Shown: positions 1 to 8,461, counted from the first letter of the stretch. The stretch: 64,000 nt of DNA from Agrobacterium fabrum str. C58 (GCF_000092025.1 NC_003062.2:928001-992000); one strand, 5' to 3'. Notes: a model not told the origin generated them from the letters alone. Numbers and translations are program-made.

Positions 1-225
1 ATGAGCCGGGCGACCATGCGCAACATCAAGGAAAACCTGTTCTGGGCCTTTGGTTATAACGTGGCGCTGATACCGGTTGCGGCGGGTGTGCTTTATCCCG
101 CCTTCGGCATCACGCTGTCGCCGATGATCGGCGCGGGTGCGATGGCGCTGTCCAGCGTCTTCGTCCTTGCCAATGCGCTGCGGTTGAAACGGGCAAAGGT
201 TGTGCACAGGGAGGTGACGTCGTGA
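1..225 (+). CDS. copA: Copper-translocating P-type ATPase, C-terminal fragment
   Basis: Only the last 74 residues are in the window; the gene begins upstream, so the ATG at base 1 is probably internal. The fragment has two hydrophobic segments (about residues 12-36 and 40-60) and the [13 protein letters not shown] run typical of the last membrane helices of heavy-metal P1B ATPases. These export Cu(I) or Ag(I) across the inner membrane using ATP. The metal assignment rests on the next two genes, a CueR-type regulator and a CopZ-type chaperone. The stop overlaps the GTG of the regulator by 4 bases, so the genes are translationally coupled. Without the CPx motif, the exact metal is inferred. Confidence 0.8.
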   Translation: MSRATMRNIKENLFWAFGYNVALIPVAAGVLYPAFGITLSPMIGAGAMALSSVFVLANALRLKRAKVVHREVTS

Positions 226-644
226 ACATCGGCCAGGCATCGGAGGCATCGGGCGTTTCCGCCAAGATGATCCGTTATTACGAGCAGATCGGCCTCATCA
301 CCCCCGCCGCCCGCACCGGCAATAATTACCGGGTCTATGGCGAGCAGGATGTGCACAATCTGCGCTTCATCAAGCGGGCGCGTACGCTCGGTTTCTCGCT
401 GGAAGAAACCGAGACTTTGCTGAAACTCTGGCAGGACAAGAGCCGCGAGAGTTCGGCGGTGAAGGAGATCGCGCTCGTCCATATCGCCGATCTCGAGCAG
501 AAGATCGCCGAGATGAAGAGCATGGTGAAGACGCTCTCCCATCTCGCCCATTGCTGCGGTGGCGACCACCGACCCGACTGCCCCATCCTCGACGATCTCG
601 CGGGCGCCGACAAGACAGACGGCAAGCCCGCGAGAACCCACTGA
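222..644 (+). CDS. hmrR: CueR/HmrR-type MerR-family copper regulator
   Basis: A 140-aa MerR-family activator that senses Cu(I) and induces copper export. The N-terminal winged helix covers about residues 1-70 ([10 protein letters not shown] at 16-25), followed by the dimerisation helix at about 78-108. The metal loop carries Cys111, Cys112 and Cys120, and the latter two fall at the positions used by E. coli CueR. The GTG start overlaps the ATPase stop (GTGA). Together with copZ downstream this forms a copA-hmrR-copZ unit. MerR activators normally act on their own operon promoter, which here lies outside the window. Confidence 0.9.
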   Translation: MNIGQASEASGVSAKMIRYYEQIGLITPAARTGNNYRVYGEQDVHNLRFIKRARTLGFSLEETETLLKLWQDKSRESSAVKEIALVHIADLEQKIAEMKSMVKTLSHLAHCCGGDHRPDCPILDDLAGADKTDGKPARTH

Positions 645-696
645 ACTGCAATATCAGCCGGCGCACAAATATCGTGCCGTTCAAAAGGAGAAAACC

Positions 697-897
697 ATGA
701 GTGCAACCACCTTCCACATCCCTGATATGACCTGCGGCCATTGCGAAAAGACCCTGCGCGGCGCACTTGCGGATGTACTTCCTGGTGCGTCAGTGGCCAT
801 CGATCTCGATGCCCATAAGCTGACCGTGACGGGCGACGCCTCAACCGCGGAGGAGGCTATCCGCGAAGCCGGTTATTCGCCCGAACGGGCGGGCTGA
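697..897 (+). CDS. copZ: CopZ-like copper chaperone (HMA domain)
   Basis: A 66-aa single heavy-metal-associated domain. The M-T-C-G-H-C motif puts Cu(I)-binding Cys13 and Cys16 in the usual loop after the first beta strand. It is cytoplasmic and would hand copper to the ATPase encoded upstream. The start at 697 is supported by an AAGGAG ribosome binding site at 685-690. An open frame continues upstream, but that part overlaps hmrR and has no ribosome binding site. Confidence 0.88.
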   Translation: MSATTFHIPDMTCGHCEKTLRGALADVLPGASVAIDLDAHKLTVTGDASTAEEAIREAGYSPERAG

Positions 898-928
898 AAT
901 GCGGCTTCTGTTTGCGCAAATGTGAAAA

Positions 929-948
929 TGTGCTACATATGTTGCACA
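929..948. promoter_or_regulatory. Palindromic operator of the PemI/PemK pair
   Basis: TGTGCTACATATGTTGCACA is a 20-bp inverted repeat with a single mismatched pair. It ends 18 bases before the antitoxin ATG. MazE/PemI antitoxins bind such palindromes to repress their own operon, so this is the expected autoregulatory site. The role is inferred from position and symmetry. Confidence 0.55.
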
Positions 949-966
949 ATGCAGGAGCGCAGACGG

Positions 967-1233
967 ATGACCGTGACCACGAAAATAAGACGCCAGGGCG
1001 GCGCGGCGGTGATGACGATCCCGCCCGCTCTTTTGAAGATGCTGGGGCTGGAAATCGGTGAGCAACTGACGCTCGAGGTCGATAATGGCGCTCTGGTGGC
1101 AAGCCCGGTTCGACTGGAAAAGAAACGCTTCACGCTGGCCGAATTACTGGATGGTGCAGAGGAAGTGGCAGCTCTAAACGCCAGGGAGCGGGCGTGGGAC
1201 ACAGCGCCTCCTGTCGGCAAAGAAGCGTTGTGA
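967..1233 (+). CDS. pemI: PemI/MazE-type antitoxin (AbrB/SpoVT fold)
   Basis: An 88-aa antitoxin. The N-terminal part (about residues 3-48, T-K-I-R-R-Q-G-G then I-P-P-A-L-L-K-M-L-G) is an AbrB/MazE-type swapped-hairpin DNA-binding domain. The C-terminal tail (about 50-88) is the flexible segment that wraps and neutralises the toxin. Its start is fixed by AGGAG at 953-957, 9 bases before ATG 967; a longer frame upstream would run through the palindrome at 929-948. The stop overlaps the toxin start by one base. Confidence 0.85.
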   Translation: MTVTTKIRRQGGAAVMTIPPALLKMLGLEIGEQLTLEVDNGALVASPVRLEKKRFTLAELLDGAEEVAALNARERAWDTAPPVGKEAL

Positions 1234-1592
1234 TGGTCCGCAACCAGATCCCCAAGCGCGGCGACGTTTATCTGGTTGATCTAAACCCTGTCGTAGGCAG
1301 CGAAATCAAGGACGAACATCGCTGTGTCGTCATCACGCCCAGAGAAATTAACGCGGTCGGACTCTGTCTCGTCGTCCCGGTGACCACCGGCGGCATGTTT
1401 ACGCGCAAGGCAGGGCTTGCCGTAAATATATCCGGCCACAAGACAACGGGCGTCGCTTTGTGCAATCAGGTGAGAAGCATGGATATCGTCGCCCGGGTTG
1501 CCCAGAAGAAAGCGAAATATATCGAAACCCTCGATGATGCGACGATCGATGAAATCGCCGGGCGCGTCATCAGCATGATCGATCCAGCTTGA
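1233..1592 (+). CDS. pemK: PemK/MazF-family endoribonuclease toxin
   Basis: A 119-aa toxin of the CcdB/PemK fold. Family motifs visible are R-G-D-V-Y-L-V-D-L-N-P near the N-terminus, H-R-C-V-V-I-T-P, P-V-T-T-G-G, and the closing helix D-E-I-A-G-R-V-I-S-M-I. MazF/PemK toxins cut single-stranded mRNA at short motifs; the cut site cannot be read from sequence. ATG 1233 shares a base with the antitoxin stop (TGATG), as expected for coupled translation. In-frame starts upstream lie inside the antitoxin and are less likely. Confidence 0.9.
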   Translation: MVRNQIPKRGDVYLVDLNPVVGSEIKDEHRCVVITPREINAVGLCLVVPVTTGGMFTRKAGLAVNISGHKTTGVALCNQVRSMDIVARVAQKKAKYIETLDDATIDEIAGRVISMIDPA

Positions 1593-1599
1593 GCGAGGT

Positions 1600-1848
1600 T
1601 TAAACCTCGTCAAACGCTCCGCCTTCACGCGAAGGATTGCGGTCTATCACCCGTTCCTCGGCGTCGTCGGGCAGGGCCTCGTCGCTTTCCTGATAGGGGT
1701 CGTCCTCTGTTTCGGCCTCTTCTTCCTCAATTTCCTGTTCGATCGATTGTGGAATCTCTCCCTTGGCGGGAAGGGCGTCGACGTCGAGATCGAGCAAATC
1801 CTCGTCCATGGCGTCTTCACTGTGAGGCATGATCTTATTGCGGTCCAT
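1600..1848 (-). CDS. Small acidic hypothetical protein
   Basis: An 82-residue, strongly acidic protein: about a third of residues are Asp or Glu, with an E-Q-E-I-E-E-E-E-A-E-T-E-D-D stretch in the middle. It has no Cys, no membrane segment and no signal peptide. AAGGAT lies just upstream of the start on the minus strand. It converges with the pemK gene. Composition suggests a disordered soluble protein. Function unknown. Confidence 0.6.
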   Translation of the reverse strand: MDRNKIMPHSEDAMDEDLLDLDVDALPAKGEIPQSIEQEIEEEEAETEDDPYQESDEALPDDAEERVIDRNPSREGGAFDEV

Positions 1849-2017
1849 GACGGTATCCTTTCTAGCGGTTCACTCGGCAAACGACCGGCGGGGCAGGTGG
1901 GTTCCTGCCGCCGGTCAATTCCCTGATTTCGCATCGGATAAAAAAGCCCGCTTGACCTCAATGGCGCTTGAGGTTCTAGTTTGCCCGCCGTGTCGCAAAA
2001 ATGGAAAGGATACGGCT

Positions 2018-3415
2018 TTGTCGAGTATGGAAATGGTGGAGAAAAACGGCTGGGGCGAATTGCTGAGCGGGGCTAACCTCTCGCTTCTGACCGTCATCTC
2101 CTCCGGTATAGGTCTGCACGCCTTTAATCAGTTTGCTGTCGTCACGGCCTTGCCCGTCGCCGTCAACGACATCGGCGGCGCGGGTTTTTATAGCTGGGCC
2201 TATAGTCTCTATTTCGTCGGCTCCGTGGCGGGCGGCGTCACCGCGGTGCTGTTTCGCGAACGTTTCGGCGCTCGCGCTATCCTGCTTCTGTGCTGCCTCA
2301 TCTTTTCCTTCGGCTCGGTACTTTCGGCAATCGCCGGCGATTTTTTATGGGTCGTCGTCGGCCGGGCGTTGCAGGGGGTGGCGGACGGGCTGATCGTGGC
2401 GGTGTGCTATAGTCTCATTCCCGCCGGGTTCCGCTCCGGTTTGTTGCCCAAGGTCTTTGCCATCGAGGCGGCGATCTGGGCGGTGGCCTCCTTCATCGGT
2501 CCGCTGACTGGCGGTTTTGCCACCCAGCACATTTCCTGGCGCGCCACCTTCCTGCTCTCGGCACCGCTGATCATCGTGCTCGTGGTCTATACGGTGGTTG
2601 CCGTCTCCGCCGAGCGGCCGGTGGTGGCCACGCGCAGGCCGCTGGTGCCGCTGCTGCTCTGCCTTGTTGGCGCATTGGCCTTTTCCGCGCCTTCCGCCTT
2701 TGAGGATGCGAGCCTGCGGGCGATCTCCCTGCTGGCGGGCGCTGCCTTGCTGTGGGCTTCCCTGCGGGCAGGCATCCAGCCTTCCTCCGGCCTGTTCCCC
2801 AGGGATTCCTTCCGGCTGAAAACGGTGCTCGGCAGCGGCTTCTGGGTGCTGTTCCTGATGTCCTATGCCCATGCGCTGGGCAGCGTCTACCTCGCTTATG
2901 TGGCCATCAATCTCTGGCAGCATGAACCGACTTTTGCCGGTTTCATCGTCGTCACCATGCCGCTCGCCTGGAGCTTCGTGGCGATGCTGATCGGCAGCCT
3001 GCGCTCAAACCGCCTGCGGGAAATCTGCCTGCATTACGGCCCCTACCAGATGGTGCCGGGCTGCGTCCTGTTGGGGCTCGGGCTTGCGACGGGCAACTGG
3101 GGAGAGATGCTGCTCGGGCAGACGTTGATCGGCTCTGCCTTCGGCATGTCCTGGGCCGGCATCAGCCAGGCTGCCATGGAGGCGGCACCTGAAGAGGAGC
3201 GCAAGATGACTGGCGCATTGCTGCCCACGGTCGCGACGCTGGGTTCGGCGGCCGGTGCGGGTGCCAGCGGCACTGTCGCCGCCGCGACCGATCTCGTCGT
3301 GCAGATCGATCGTGCTGATGTGACGACGCCGATGCTTTATCTTTATGGGCTGGGTGTGGTTGTGTCGCTGCTGGCGATCATGACGGCGAGGGGCCTGCGG
3401 GGCGAGCGCCGGTAG
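2018..3415 (+). CDS. MFS transporter (drug-exporter type)
   Basis: A membrane protein of about 465 residues with 12-14 hydrophobic segments along its length. G-R-A-L-Q-G-V-A-D-G followed by G-P-L-T-G-G resembles the motif-C region of drug:H+ antiporters. The start is uncertain: TTG 2018 follows AAAGGA (2005-2010) at 7 bases, while ATG 2027 and ATG 2033 are alternatives with poorer spacing. The substrate is unknown. Its TAG stop overlaps the first bases of a repeat element at 3414. Confidence 0.8.
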   Translation: MSSMEMVEKNGWGELLSGANLSLLTVISSGIGLHAFNQFAVVTALPVAVNDIGGAGFYSWAYSLYFVGSVAGGVTAVLFRERFGARAILLLCCLIFSFGSVLSAIAGDFLWVVVGRALQGVADGLIVAVCYSLIPAGFRSGLLPKVFAIEAAIWAVASFIGPLTGGFATQHISWRATFLLSAPLIIVLVVYTVVAVSAERPVVATRRPLVPLLLCLVGALAFSAPSAFEDASLRAISLLAGAALLWASLRAGIQPSSGLFPRDSFRLKTVLGSGFWVLFLMSYAHALGSVYLAYVAINLWQHEPTFAGFIVVTMPLAWSFVAMLIGSLRSNRLREICLHYGPYQMVPGCVLLGLGLATGNWGEMLLGQTLIGSAFGMSWAGISQAAMEAAPEEERKMTGALLPTVATLGSAAGAGASGTVAAATDLVVQIDRADVTTPMLYLYGLGVVVSLLAIMTARGLRGERR

Positions 3416-3480
3416 AGCATTTCCAGAAAAAGTGAACCCGGCTTTCCGTCCATAAATGCGAAAAATCAAACGAATCGCCG
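3414..3480. repeat. RIME-like palindromic repeat, copy B1
   Basis: The core AGAGCATTTCCAG...AAATGCG matches copies at 32951 and 58621. Here the right arm is degenerate (ATAAATGC rather than GGAAATGC) and the second half is missing. The first bases overlap the stop codon of the MFS gene. The family resembles the rhizobial intergenic mosaic elements; the name is from memory. Confidence 0.6.
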
Positions 3481-3493
3481 CTCGCCCACCCGG

Positions 3494-3667
3494 TCAGGAC
3501 TGAGTAGTGGCGATGGTGATCGCCGCCAGATAAACGACGAAGGCCATGATCGCGACCGCGCCGATGATGATGACGACGCCCTTGCCGGCGCGTTTCTTCT
3601 CCGCCTTGTTTTCATTGGCTTCGGTCGGAAACAGGATCGGGTCGCTGGTATCGCGGATTTTGGTCAT
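3494..3667 (-). CDS. Small single-pass membrane protein
   Basis: A 57-aa protein with a charged N-terminal half (K-A-E-K-K-R-A-G-K-G) and one C-terminal membrane helix, about residues 32-52. AAGGAG lies 8 bases before ATG 3667, which decides the start over longer frames. It sits 68 bases downstream of the GH32 gene on the same strand and may be cotranscribed. Function unknown. Confidence 0.65.
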   Translation of the reverse strand: MTKIRDTSDPILFPTEANENKAEKKRAGKGVVIIIGAVAIMAFVVYLAAITIATTQS

Positions 3668-3735
3668 GCCGTTTCTCCTTATCAGTGGATTGGGCGGTTT
3701 CGGTCTATCAACCGCCCAGTCCGCCAAAAGGTTCC

Positions 3736-5454
3736 TCACGGTTTCAGTGCCCAACTGGTGGCATGCACCACCGCACCGGGGTCGGCGCGGAGCAGCGCCG
3801 AACGCACCGGTTCGAAACCTTCGATGCGCTTGGTACCGACATAACGGCCGCGATTTGCAAAGACCTCGATGGAGCCGTAGTCGAGGAAAATGCGGATGCG
3901 GGATGCGCGCGCGCCCTTGGCAATGTAGTGCGGCGAAGCACCGTCGCGCCCGTCCTCATGGCGGATCCACAGGCCCGTCTCGTCGGAGACGAGACCGAGC
4001 GTGACGGTCGGATGATCGAGCGCCAGCTCGAAGGCCGCGTCTGACGAGGCAAGTTCGATCAATATTTCCACCGCGCCGTTGATGAAGGTGACGCGCTCAC
4101 CGGCCGCCAGCCGCGTGCGGTCGAGAATATGGCTGCGCAGGCTTTCCGCCGCGCCGATCGGCGGGGTCAGAAGTTCGCCGTTCGCGTAGTGAATTCGGCG
4201 CGGCAGGGTCATGGAGGTGGGGAAATCGATTTCCGGATTGGCATCCGCCCAGTTTGCCAGCCAGCCGATGCCGATAATGCTGTCGCCATCCAGAAAGGCC
4301 TGAAAGGCGTAATTATCGGTGCCGAAATCCAGCTCCTGACCAAATTCCTTGGTGAAGACCTTGCCGTCAAACCAGCCGACATCGGCCATGGTCAGGTTCT
4401 TGCGGCCGGTCTCCGGGTCTTCCGAATGCATCAGCCCGTAGATCAGCACCCACCTTGTGGAACGGGCATTGGCGGGGCCATCGAGGGGCAGCAGGCAGGG
4501 GCATTCGATGGCCGTGGTCTTGTAACGTGTCTCCACCCACAGCTTGCCCACATAGGTCCAGCCGGAGGCGGCCGTGGGGTCCAGCGTCTCGTAAAGCAGG
4601 ATCACGCCGCCGCCATCGCTCTGGCTGCCGAGCAGCATTTTCCACAAGCCATCGGGGCCACGAAACACGTAAGGGTCGCGGAAGTCAGGCGTCAGCCCCT
4701 GCCCATCCGGGCGGTGGGCGAGAATGACGTCTGCCTGCCCGGCCATGATGAGATCAGACGAGGTGGCGGTAAGCTGGATCTGCTGCTCGGGAATACGGTC
4801 CTGCACCTGCTCGGTGAAAAAGACCCGGATGCCTGAGCCTTCCACCAGCGGAATGGTCGAGCCGGAATAGGCGCCGCCGCGTTTGTCCGGCCGCGTCGTC
4901 AGGTCCTCGGAGGGGAAAAGGAAGATCGGTAGATGCCGCCAGCGCAGATAATCCGAGGAGACCGCATGGCCCCAATGCATGGTGTTCCAGCGCAGCCCGT
5001 GCGAATAATGCTGATAGAACAGATGTGGCCTGCCCTCGAAGCGGCCAAAGCCGTTCGGGTCGTTCATCCAGCCGAAGGGCGGGCGGAAATGATAGCTTCC
5101 CGGTAGCTCAGGTGCGGCATTGTCCGGCTTGGTATGGACGACGGTGATGCCGGTTTCCAGCACATCCGAAGCGGTGAACCAGTAGATGACGGAAACCGCC
5201 GTGGTCACCGTGTCGTAGCTCAGCTCCACATGGCCGCCGCCAAAGACCTGATAGATTCGAAAACTGAACTCTTCGGTATTGACGCTTGAAACTTCGGCGA
5301 ATTTTCCGTTCTGGTTGGAGAAAGAGACAGCGCCGGCTTCGGCGTCTTTTTTCGCCTTCAGCCACACATGGAAGGTGGCGTTGACCGGCAGGTCGGTGTG
5401 AAGGGTGCGGATGGCGCTTTCCGGTTCTGCAGTTACGGCTTCAACGACGGTCAT
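3736..5454 (-). CDS. GH32 beta-fructosidase (invertase/levanase type)
   Basis: A 572-aa glycoside hydrolase family 32 enzyme that cleaves terminal beta-fructosyl bonds in sucrose or fructans. The three catalytic motifs are intact: W-M-N-D-P-N-G with nucleophile Asp132, F-R-D-P with Asp260, and E-C-P with acid/base Glu317. The propeller covers about residues 118-430 and a C-terminal beta-sandwich about 440-572. An extra N-terminal region of about 115 residues, apparently beta-rich, precedes the catalytic domain. There is no signal peptide, so it is probably cytoplasmic. AAAGGAACG precedes the start. Sucrose versus fructan preference cannot be told. Confidence 0.9.
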   Translation of the reverse strand: MTVVEAVTAEPESAIRTLHTDLPVNATFHVWLKAKKDAEAGAVSFSNQNGKFAEVSSVNTEEFSFRIYQVFGGGHVELSYDTVTTAVSVIYWFTASDVLETGITVVHTKPDNAAPELPGSYHFRPPFGWMNDPNGFGRFEGRPHLFYQHYSHGLRWNTMHWGHAVSSDYLRWRHLPIFLFPSEDLTTRPDKRGGAYSGSTIPLVEGSGIRVFFTEQVQDRIPEQQIQLTATSSDLIMAGQADVILAHRPDGQGLTPDFRDPYVFRGPDGLWKMLLGSQSDGGGVILLYETLDPTAASGWTYVGKLWVETRYKTTAIECPCLLPLDGPANARSTRWVLIYGLMHSEDPETGRKNLTMADVGWFDGKVFTKEFGQELDFGTDNYAFQAFLDGDSIIGIGWLANWADANPEIDFPTSMTLPRRIHYANGELLTPPIGAAESLRSHILDRTRLAAGERVTFINGAVEILIELASSDAAFELALDHPTVTLGLVSDETGLWIRHEDGRDGASPHYIAKGARASRIRIFLDYGSIEVFANRGRYVGTKRIEGFEPVRSALLRADPGAVVHATSWALKP

Positions 5455-5464
5455 TCCCGTTCCT

Positions 5465-5501
5465 TTCGTTGCGGCAATTCTGGCTCAGAGAACGCAACGA
5501 A
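5465..5501. promoter_or_regulatory. 9-bp inverted repeat in the GH32 leader
   Basis: TTCGTTGCG at 5465-5473 is matched by CGCAACGAA at 5493-5501, a perfect 9-bp dyad with a 19-base spacer. It touches the ribosome binding site of the GH32 gene. It could be an operator or a leader hairpin. Confidence 0.35.
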
Positions 5502-5622
5502 TGGGACGAAAGAAAGTTCAACCGCCGCCATGCTCCCGCATCGCCGTTTCGTATTTACCGCTGACACCTCTCGCAACTGGACGTAAAAACCGCCATATCA
5601 GGCAAAAGCAGGGAGTTTACCC

Positions 5623-7086
5623 GTGATGAAATTCGACAATTCCTATGCCCACCTGCCGGAGCGGTTCAGCGCCGCCGTGCTGCCCACGCCGGTGAAGGCG
5701 CCGCGCCTCATCGCCTTTAATCGTACGCTGGCGGAGGAGCTTCTTCTTGACGTTGCGGACCTCGACGATGACAGGCTGGCGGCGATCTTTTCCGGCAATG
5801 TCGTGCCTCAGGGGGCCGAGCCGCTGGCCATGGCCTATGCGGGCCACCAGTTCGGTGGTTTCGTGCCGCAGCTTGGCGATGGCCGCGCCATTCTTCTCGG
5901 CGAAGTAATCGACGTAAACGGCAGAAGGCGGGATATCCAGCTCAAGGGTTCCGGCCCCACGCCGTTTTCGCGCCGGGGAGACGGGCGCGCAGCGCTCGGC
6001 CCGGTGCTGCGCGAATATATCGTTTCGGAAGCCATGTTTGCGCTCGGCATACCCGCCACAAGGGCGCTGGCGGCCGTCCTTAGCGGCGACAGGGTGCAGC
6101 GTGAAGTAGGCCTGCCGGGCGGTGTCTTCACCCGTGTCGCGGCAAGCCATATCCGTGTCGGCACCTTCCAGTTCTTCGCCGCGCGCGAAGATGACGAGGC
6201 AATCAGGAGCCTCGCGGACTATGTCATCGACCGCCACTATCCAGACGCGAAAAACACCGAAAATCCCTATCTCGCTTTGCTTCGTGGCATTGCTGAAAGG
6301 CAGTGCGCGCTTATCGCCCGCTGGATGATGGTGGGTTTTATCCACGGCGTGATGAACACCGACAATATGGCGGTTTCCGGCGAGACCATCGATTTCGGCC
6401 CCTGCGCCTTTCTCGATGAATACCATCCGAACAAGGTGTTTTCCTCCATCGATGCGCAGGGCCGTTACGCCTACAACAACCAGCCCGGCATTGCGCAATG
6501 GAACATAGCGAGGTTGGCGGAATGCCTGCTGCCGCTGCTCGATCCTGAGGTGGAGAAAGCAGCCGAACTCGCCAACGCCGTACTGGCCGATTTCGCCGCC
6601 GCCTTTCCCCAACGCTGGCTCACTGGCATGCGCGAAAAGCTCGGCCTGACCACCGAGGAGGAGGGCGACATGGATCTGATCCAGTCGCTTCTTTCACTGA
6701 TGCAGGCATCGGAAGCCGATTTTACACTGACCTTCCGGCGTCTTTCCCATGCGGCCAATGGCGATGCCGAGCCGTTCCGCGGCATGTTCATCGATATTGC
6801 CGGGGCGGACGCGTTTCTGACCCGCTGGCGGGAACGGGCTGGAAGGGAAGGTATTTCCGACTCCGAGAGGTCAGCCGCGATGCTGTCGATCAATCCGGCC
6901 ATCATTCCGCGCAACCACCGCATCGAAGAACTGATCGAGGCGGCGGTGGAGGATGGCGATTTCGAGCCCTTCCACGCCATGCTGACGGCCATCGCAACGC
7001 CCTTCGAGGAACGGCCGGACAATTTCGTCTATATGCAGCCGCCGATGAGCCATGAGCGGGTGTTCAGGACGTTTTGCGGGACTTGA
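5623..7086 (+). CDS. selO: SelO/YdiU pseudokinase protein AMPylase
   Basis: A 487-aa SelO family protein, close to the usual length. SelO has a kinase-like fold but transfers AMP to Ser, Thr or Tyr of target proteins, linked to oxidative stress. Family motifs seen are Y-A-G-H-Q-F-G, L-K-G-S-G-P-T-P-F-S-R-R-G-D-G-R, G-V-M-N-T-D-N (catalytic Asp/Asn) and I-D-F-G-P (metal Asp). GGGAG precedes the ATG. It is divergent from the GH32 gene with 168 bases between. Confidence 0.93.
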   Translation: MMKFDNSYAHLPERFSAAVLPTPVKAPRLIAFNRTLAEELLLDVADLDDDRLAAIFSGNVVPQGAEPLAMAYAGHQFGGFVPQLGDGRAILLGEVIDVNGRRRDIQLKGSGPTPFSRRGDGRAALGPVLREYIVSEAMFALGIPATRALAAVLSGDRVQREVGLPGGVFTRVAASHIRVGTFQFFAAREDDEAIRSLADYVIDRHYPDAKNTENPYLALLRGIAERQCALIARWMMVGFIHGVMNTDNMAVSGETIDFGPCAFLDEYHPNKVFSSIDAQGRYAYNNQPGIAQWNIARLAECLLPLLDPEVEKAAELANAVLADFAAAFPQRWLTGMREKLGLTTEEEGDMDLIQSLLSLMQASEADFTLTFRRLSHAANGDAEPFRGMFIDIAGADAFLTRWRERAGREGISDSERSAAMLSINPAIIPRNHRIEELIEAAVEDGDFEPFHAMLTAIATPFEERPDNFVYMQPPMSHERVFRTFCGT

Positions 7087-7099
7087 GCATCCGCCCGGG

Positions 7100-7214
7100 C
7101 CGTCTTGCCGGACCTTATCCGGCATCCAGCCGACGCGCGTCCGCGCGGCGAGAGCACTCTCTCCAGCCCAAGGGCTTGGGCTGGGTGGATACCGGCTCGA
7201 GGCCGGTATGACGG
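7100..7214. repeat. Long-hairpin intergenic repeat, copy A1
   Basis: Shares the core ATCCAGCCGACGCGCGT and the inner hairpin AGCCCAAGGGCTTGGGCT with copies at 15539 and 37369. The outer arms (CCGTCTTGCCGG left, CCGGTATGACGG right) differ in sequence from the other copies but still pair. It fills the gap between selO and the convergent dehydrogenase gene. Confidence 0.7.
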
Positions 7215-7236
7215 AGGAAACTGAAGGCGGTCTAAA

Positions 7237-8337
7237 TCACCCCACCCGGGCCAGCGGCTCATGCGCGCCATAATACCGGCCGAACCGGTTCTCGAGGAAC
7301 TTCGGTAGCGCCACTTCCTCTTGCCGCACGAAACCCTTCTGCGGCAAAGAGCCCTCGGCCAGAAGGTCGAGAACCGTGCAGATGCCGGCGGCGGTGGTGA
7401 TCTGGATGGCGCTCATCATCCGGCCGGAAACCGGGCCGGCATACACTTTGTTGGCATAGGTTTCCTGCAGGAAACGGCCGTTGCGGGTGCCGCAGACGGT
7501 GACGAAGACGATGACCACATCCTGCATGGTGCCGGGCAGGGCATTTTCGAACAGGTCCTTCAGCACATCGCGGCGGTTGCGCAGGTTGAGATCGTTCAAC
7601 AGCGCCTTCATGATCGCCACATGGCCGGGATAACGGATGGTGCGGTAATTCATCGTCCGCACCTTGCCCTCCAGCGTGGCGCATAAGGTGCCAAGCCCGC
7701 CCGAGGTGTTGAAGGCCTCGTAAGTAACGCCGTCGAGCGAGAATTCCTCACGCTCTTCCAGCGCCGGAACGGCGGTGAGACGACCTTCGACGATGGCTTC
7801 GCAGGGCTCGATATATTCGTTGATCAGCCCGTCCGTGCTCCAGGTGAGATTGTAGTTGAGCGCGTTGGATGGATATTGCGGCAGCGCGCCGACGCGCATG
7901 CGCACGCTGTCGAGCTTATCGAAGCGGGCGGCGAGATCGGCGGCGACGATGGAAATGAAGCCGGGCGCAAGGCCGCATTGCGGGATGAGCGCGCTTTCGG
8001 CCGTTTCCGCCAAGGCCTTGACCTTGCGGGTGGATTCCACGTCTTCGGTCAGATCGAGATAATGGGTGCCGACGGCGACGGCCGCTTCGGCGATGCCCGC
8101 CGTCAGATGGAAGGGGGCGGCGGAGAGCACGGCGAATTTGCCCTTCAGCAGTGCTTCCAGCGCCGGGCGGTCGGCGATATCGACGATCTCGGTATCGACG
8201 CGCTCATGAGCCGGCACATTCGCCAGCTGATCTGCCGAACGGTCGGCGACGGTGATGCGATAATCGCCCGTTGCGGCCAGCATCCAGGCAATGGCTGAAC
8301 CGATGTTGCCTGCGCCGATGACGACGATGTTTTTCAT
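7237..8337 (-). CDS. Saccharopine dehydrogenase-family oxidoreductase
   Basis: A 366-aa NAD(P)-dependent enzyme with an N-terminal Rossmann motif (V-I-G-A-G-N-I-G-S-A) and the long catalytic and C-terminal layout of LYS9-type saccharopine dehydrogenases. The start was placed at M-K-N-I-V-V-I-G-A-G (8337) after GGGGAAC, rather than 12 codons upstream. It is divergent from an Lrp/AsnC regulator, an arrangement common for amino-acid catabolic genes. A role in lysine breakdown is inferred, but no lysine-ketoglutarate reductase is adjacent, so the substrate is unproven. Confidence 0.8.
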   Translation of the reverse strand: MKNIVVIGAGNIGSAIAWMLAATGDYRITVADRSADQLANVPAHERVDTEIVDIADRPALEALLKGKFAVLSAAPFHLTAGIAEAAVAVGTHYLDLTEDVESTRKVKALAETAESALIPQCGLAPGFISIVAADLAARFDKLDSVRMRVGALPQYPSNALNYNLTWSTDGLINEYIEPCEAIVEGRLTAVPALEEREEFSLDGVTYEAFNTSGGLGTLCATLEGKVRTMNYRTIRYPGHVAIMKALLNDLNLRNRRDVLKDLFENALPGTMQDVVIVFVTVCGTRNGRFLQETYANKVYAGPVSGRMMSAIQITTAAGICTVLDLLAEGSLPQKGFVRQEEVALPKFLENRFGRYYGAHEPLARVG

Positions 8338-8423
8338 ATTTTTGTTCCCCGCAGAAAAATTCATAGGGCACAATCATATTGCGGTTCTGCTGCGATTCGA
8401 AGCTTCACTATGTGCATATTGAA

Positions 8424-8437
8424 GTCTATTATTAGAC
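8424..8437. promoter_or_regulatory. Lrp-type dyad between dehydrogenase and regulator
   Basis: GTCTA-TTAT-TAGAC is a perfect 5-bp dyad with an AT-rich centre, 25 bases upstream of the regulator ATG. Lrp/AsnC proteins prefer AT-centred dyads of about this size. The function is inferred. Confidence 0.4.
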
Positions 8438-8461
8438 GATAAGACGACAGGATTGAACACT

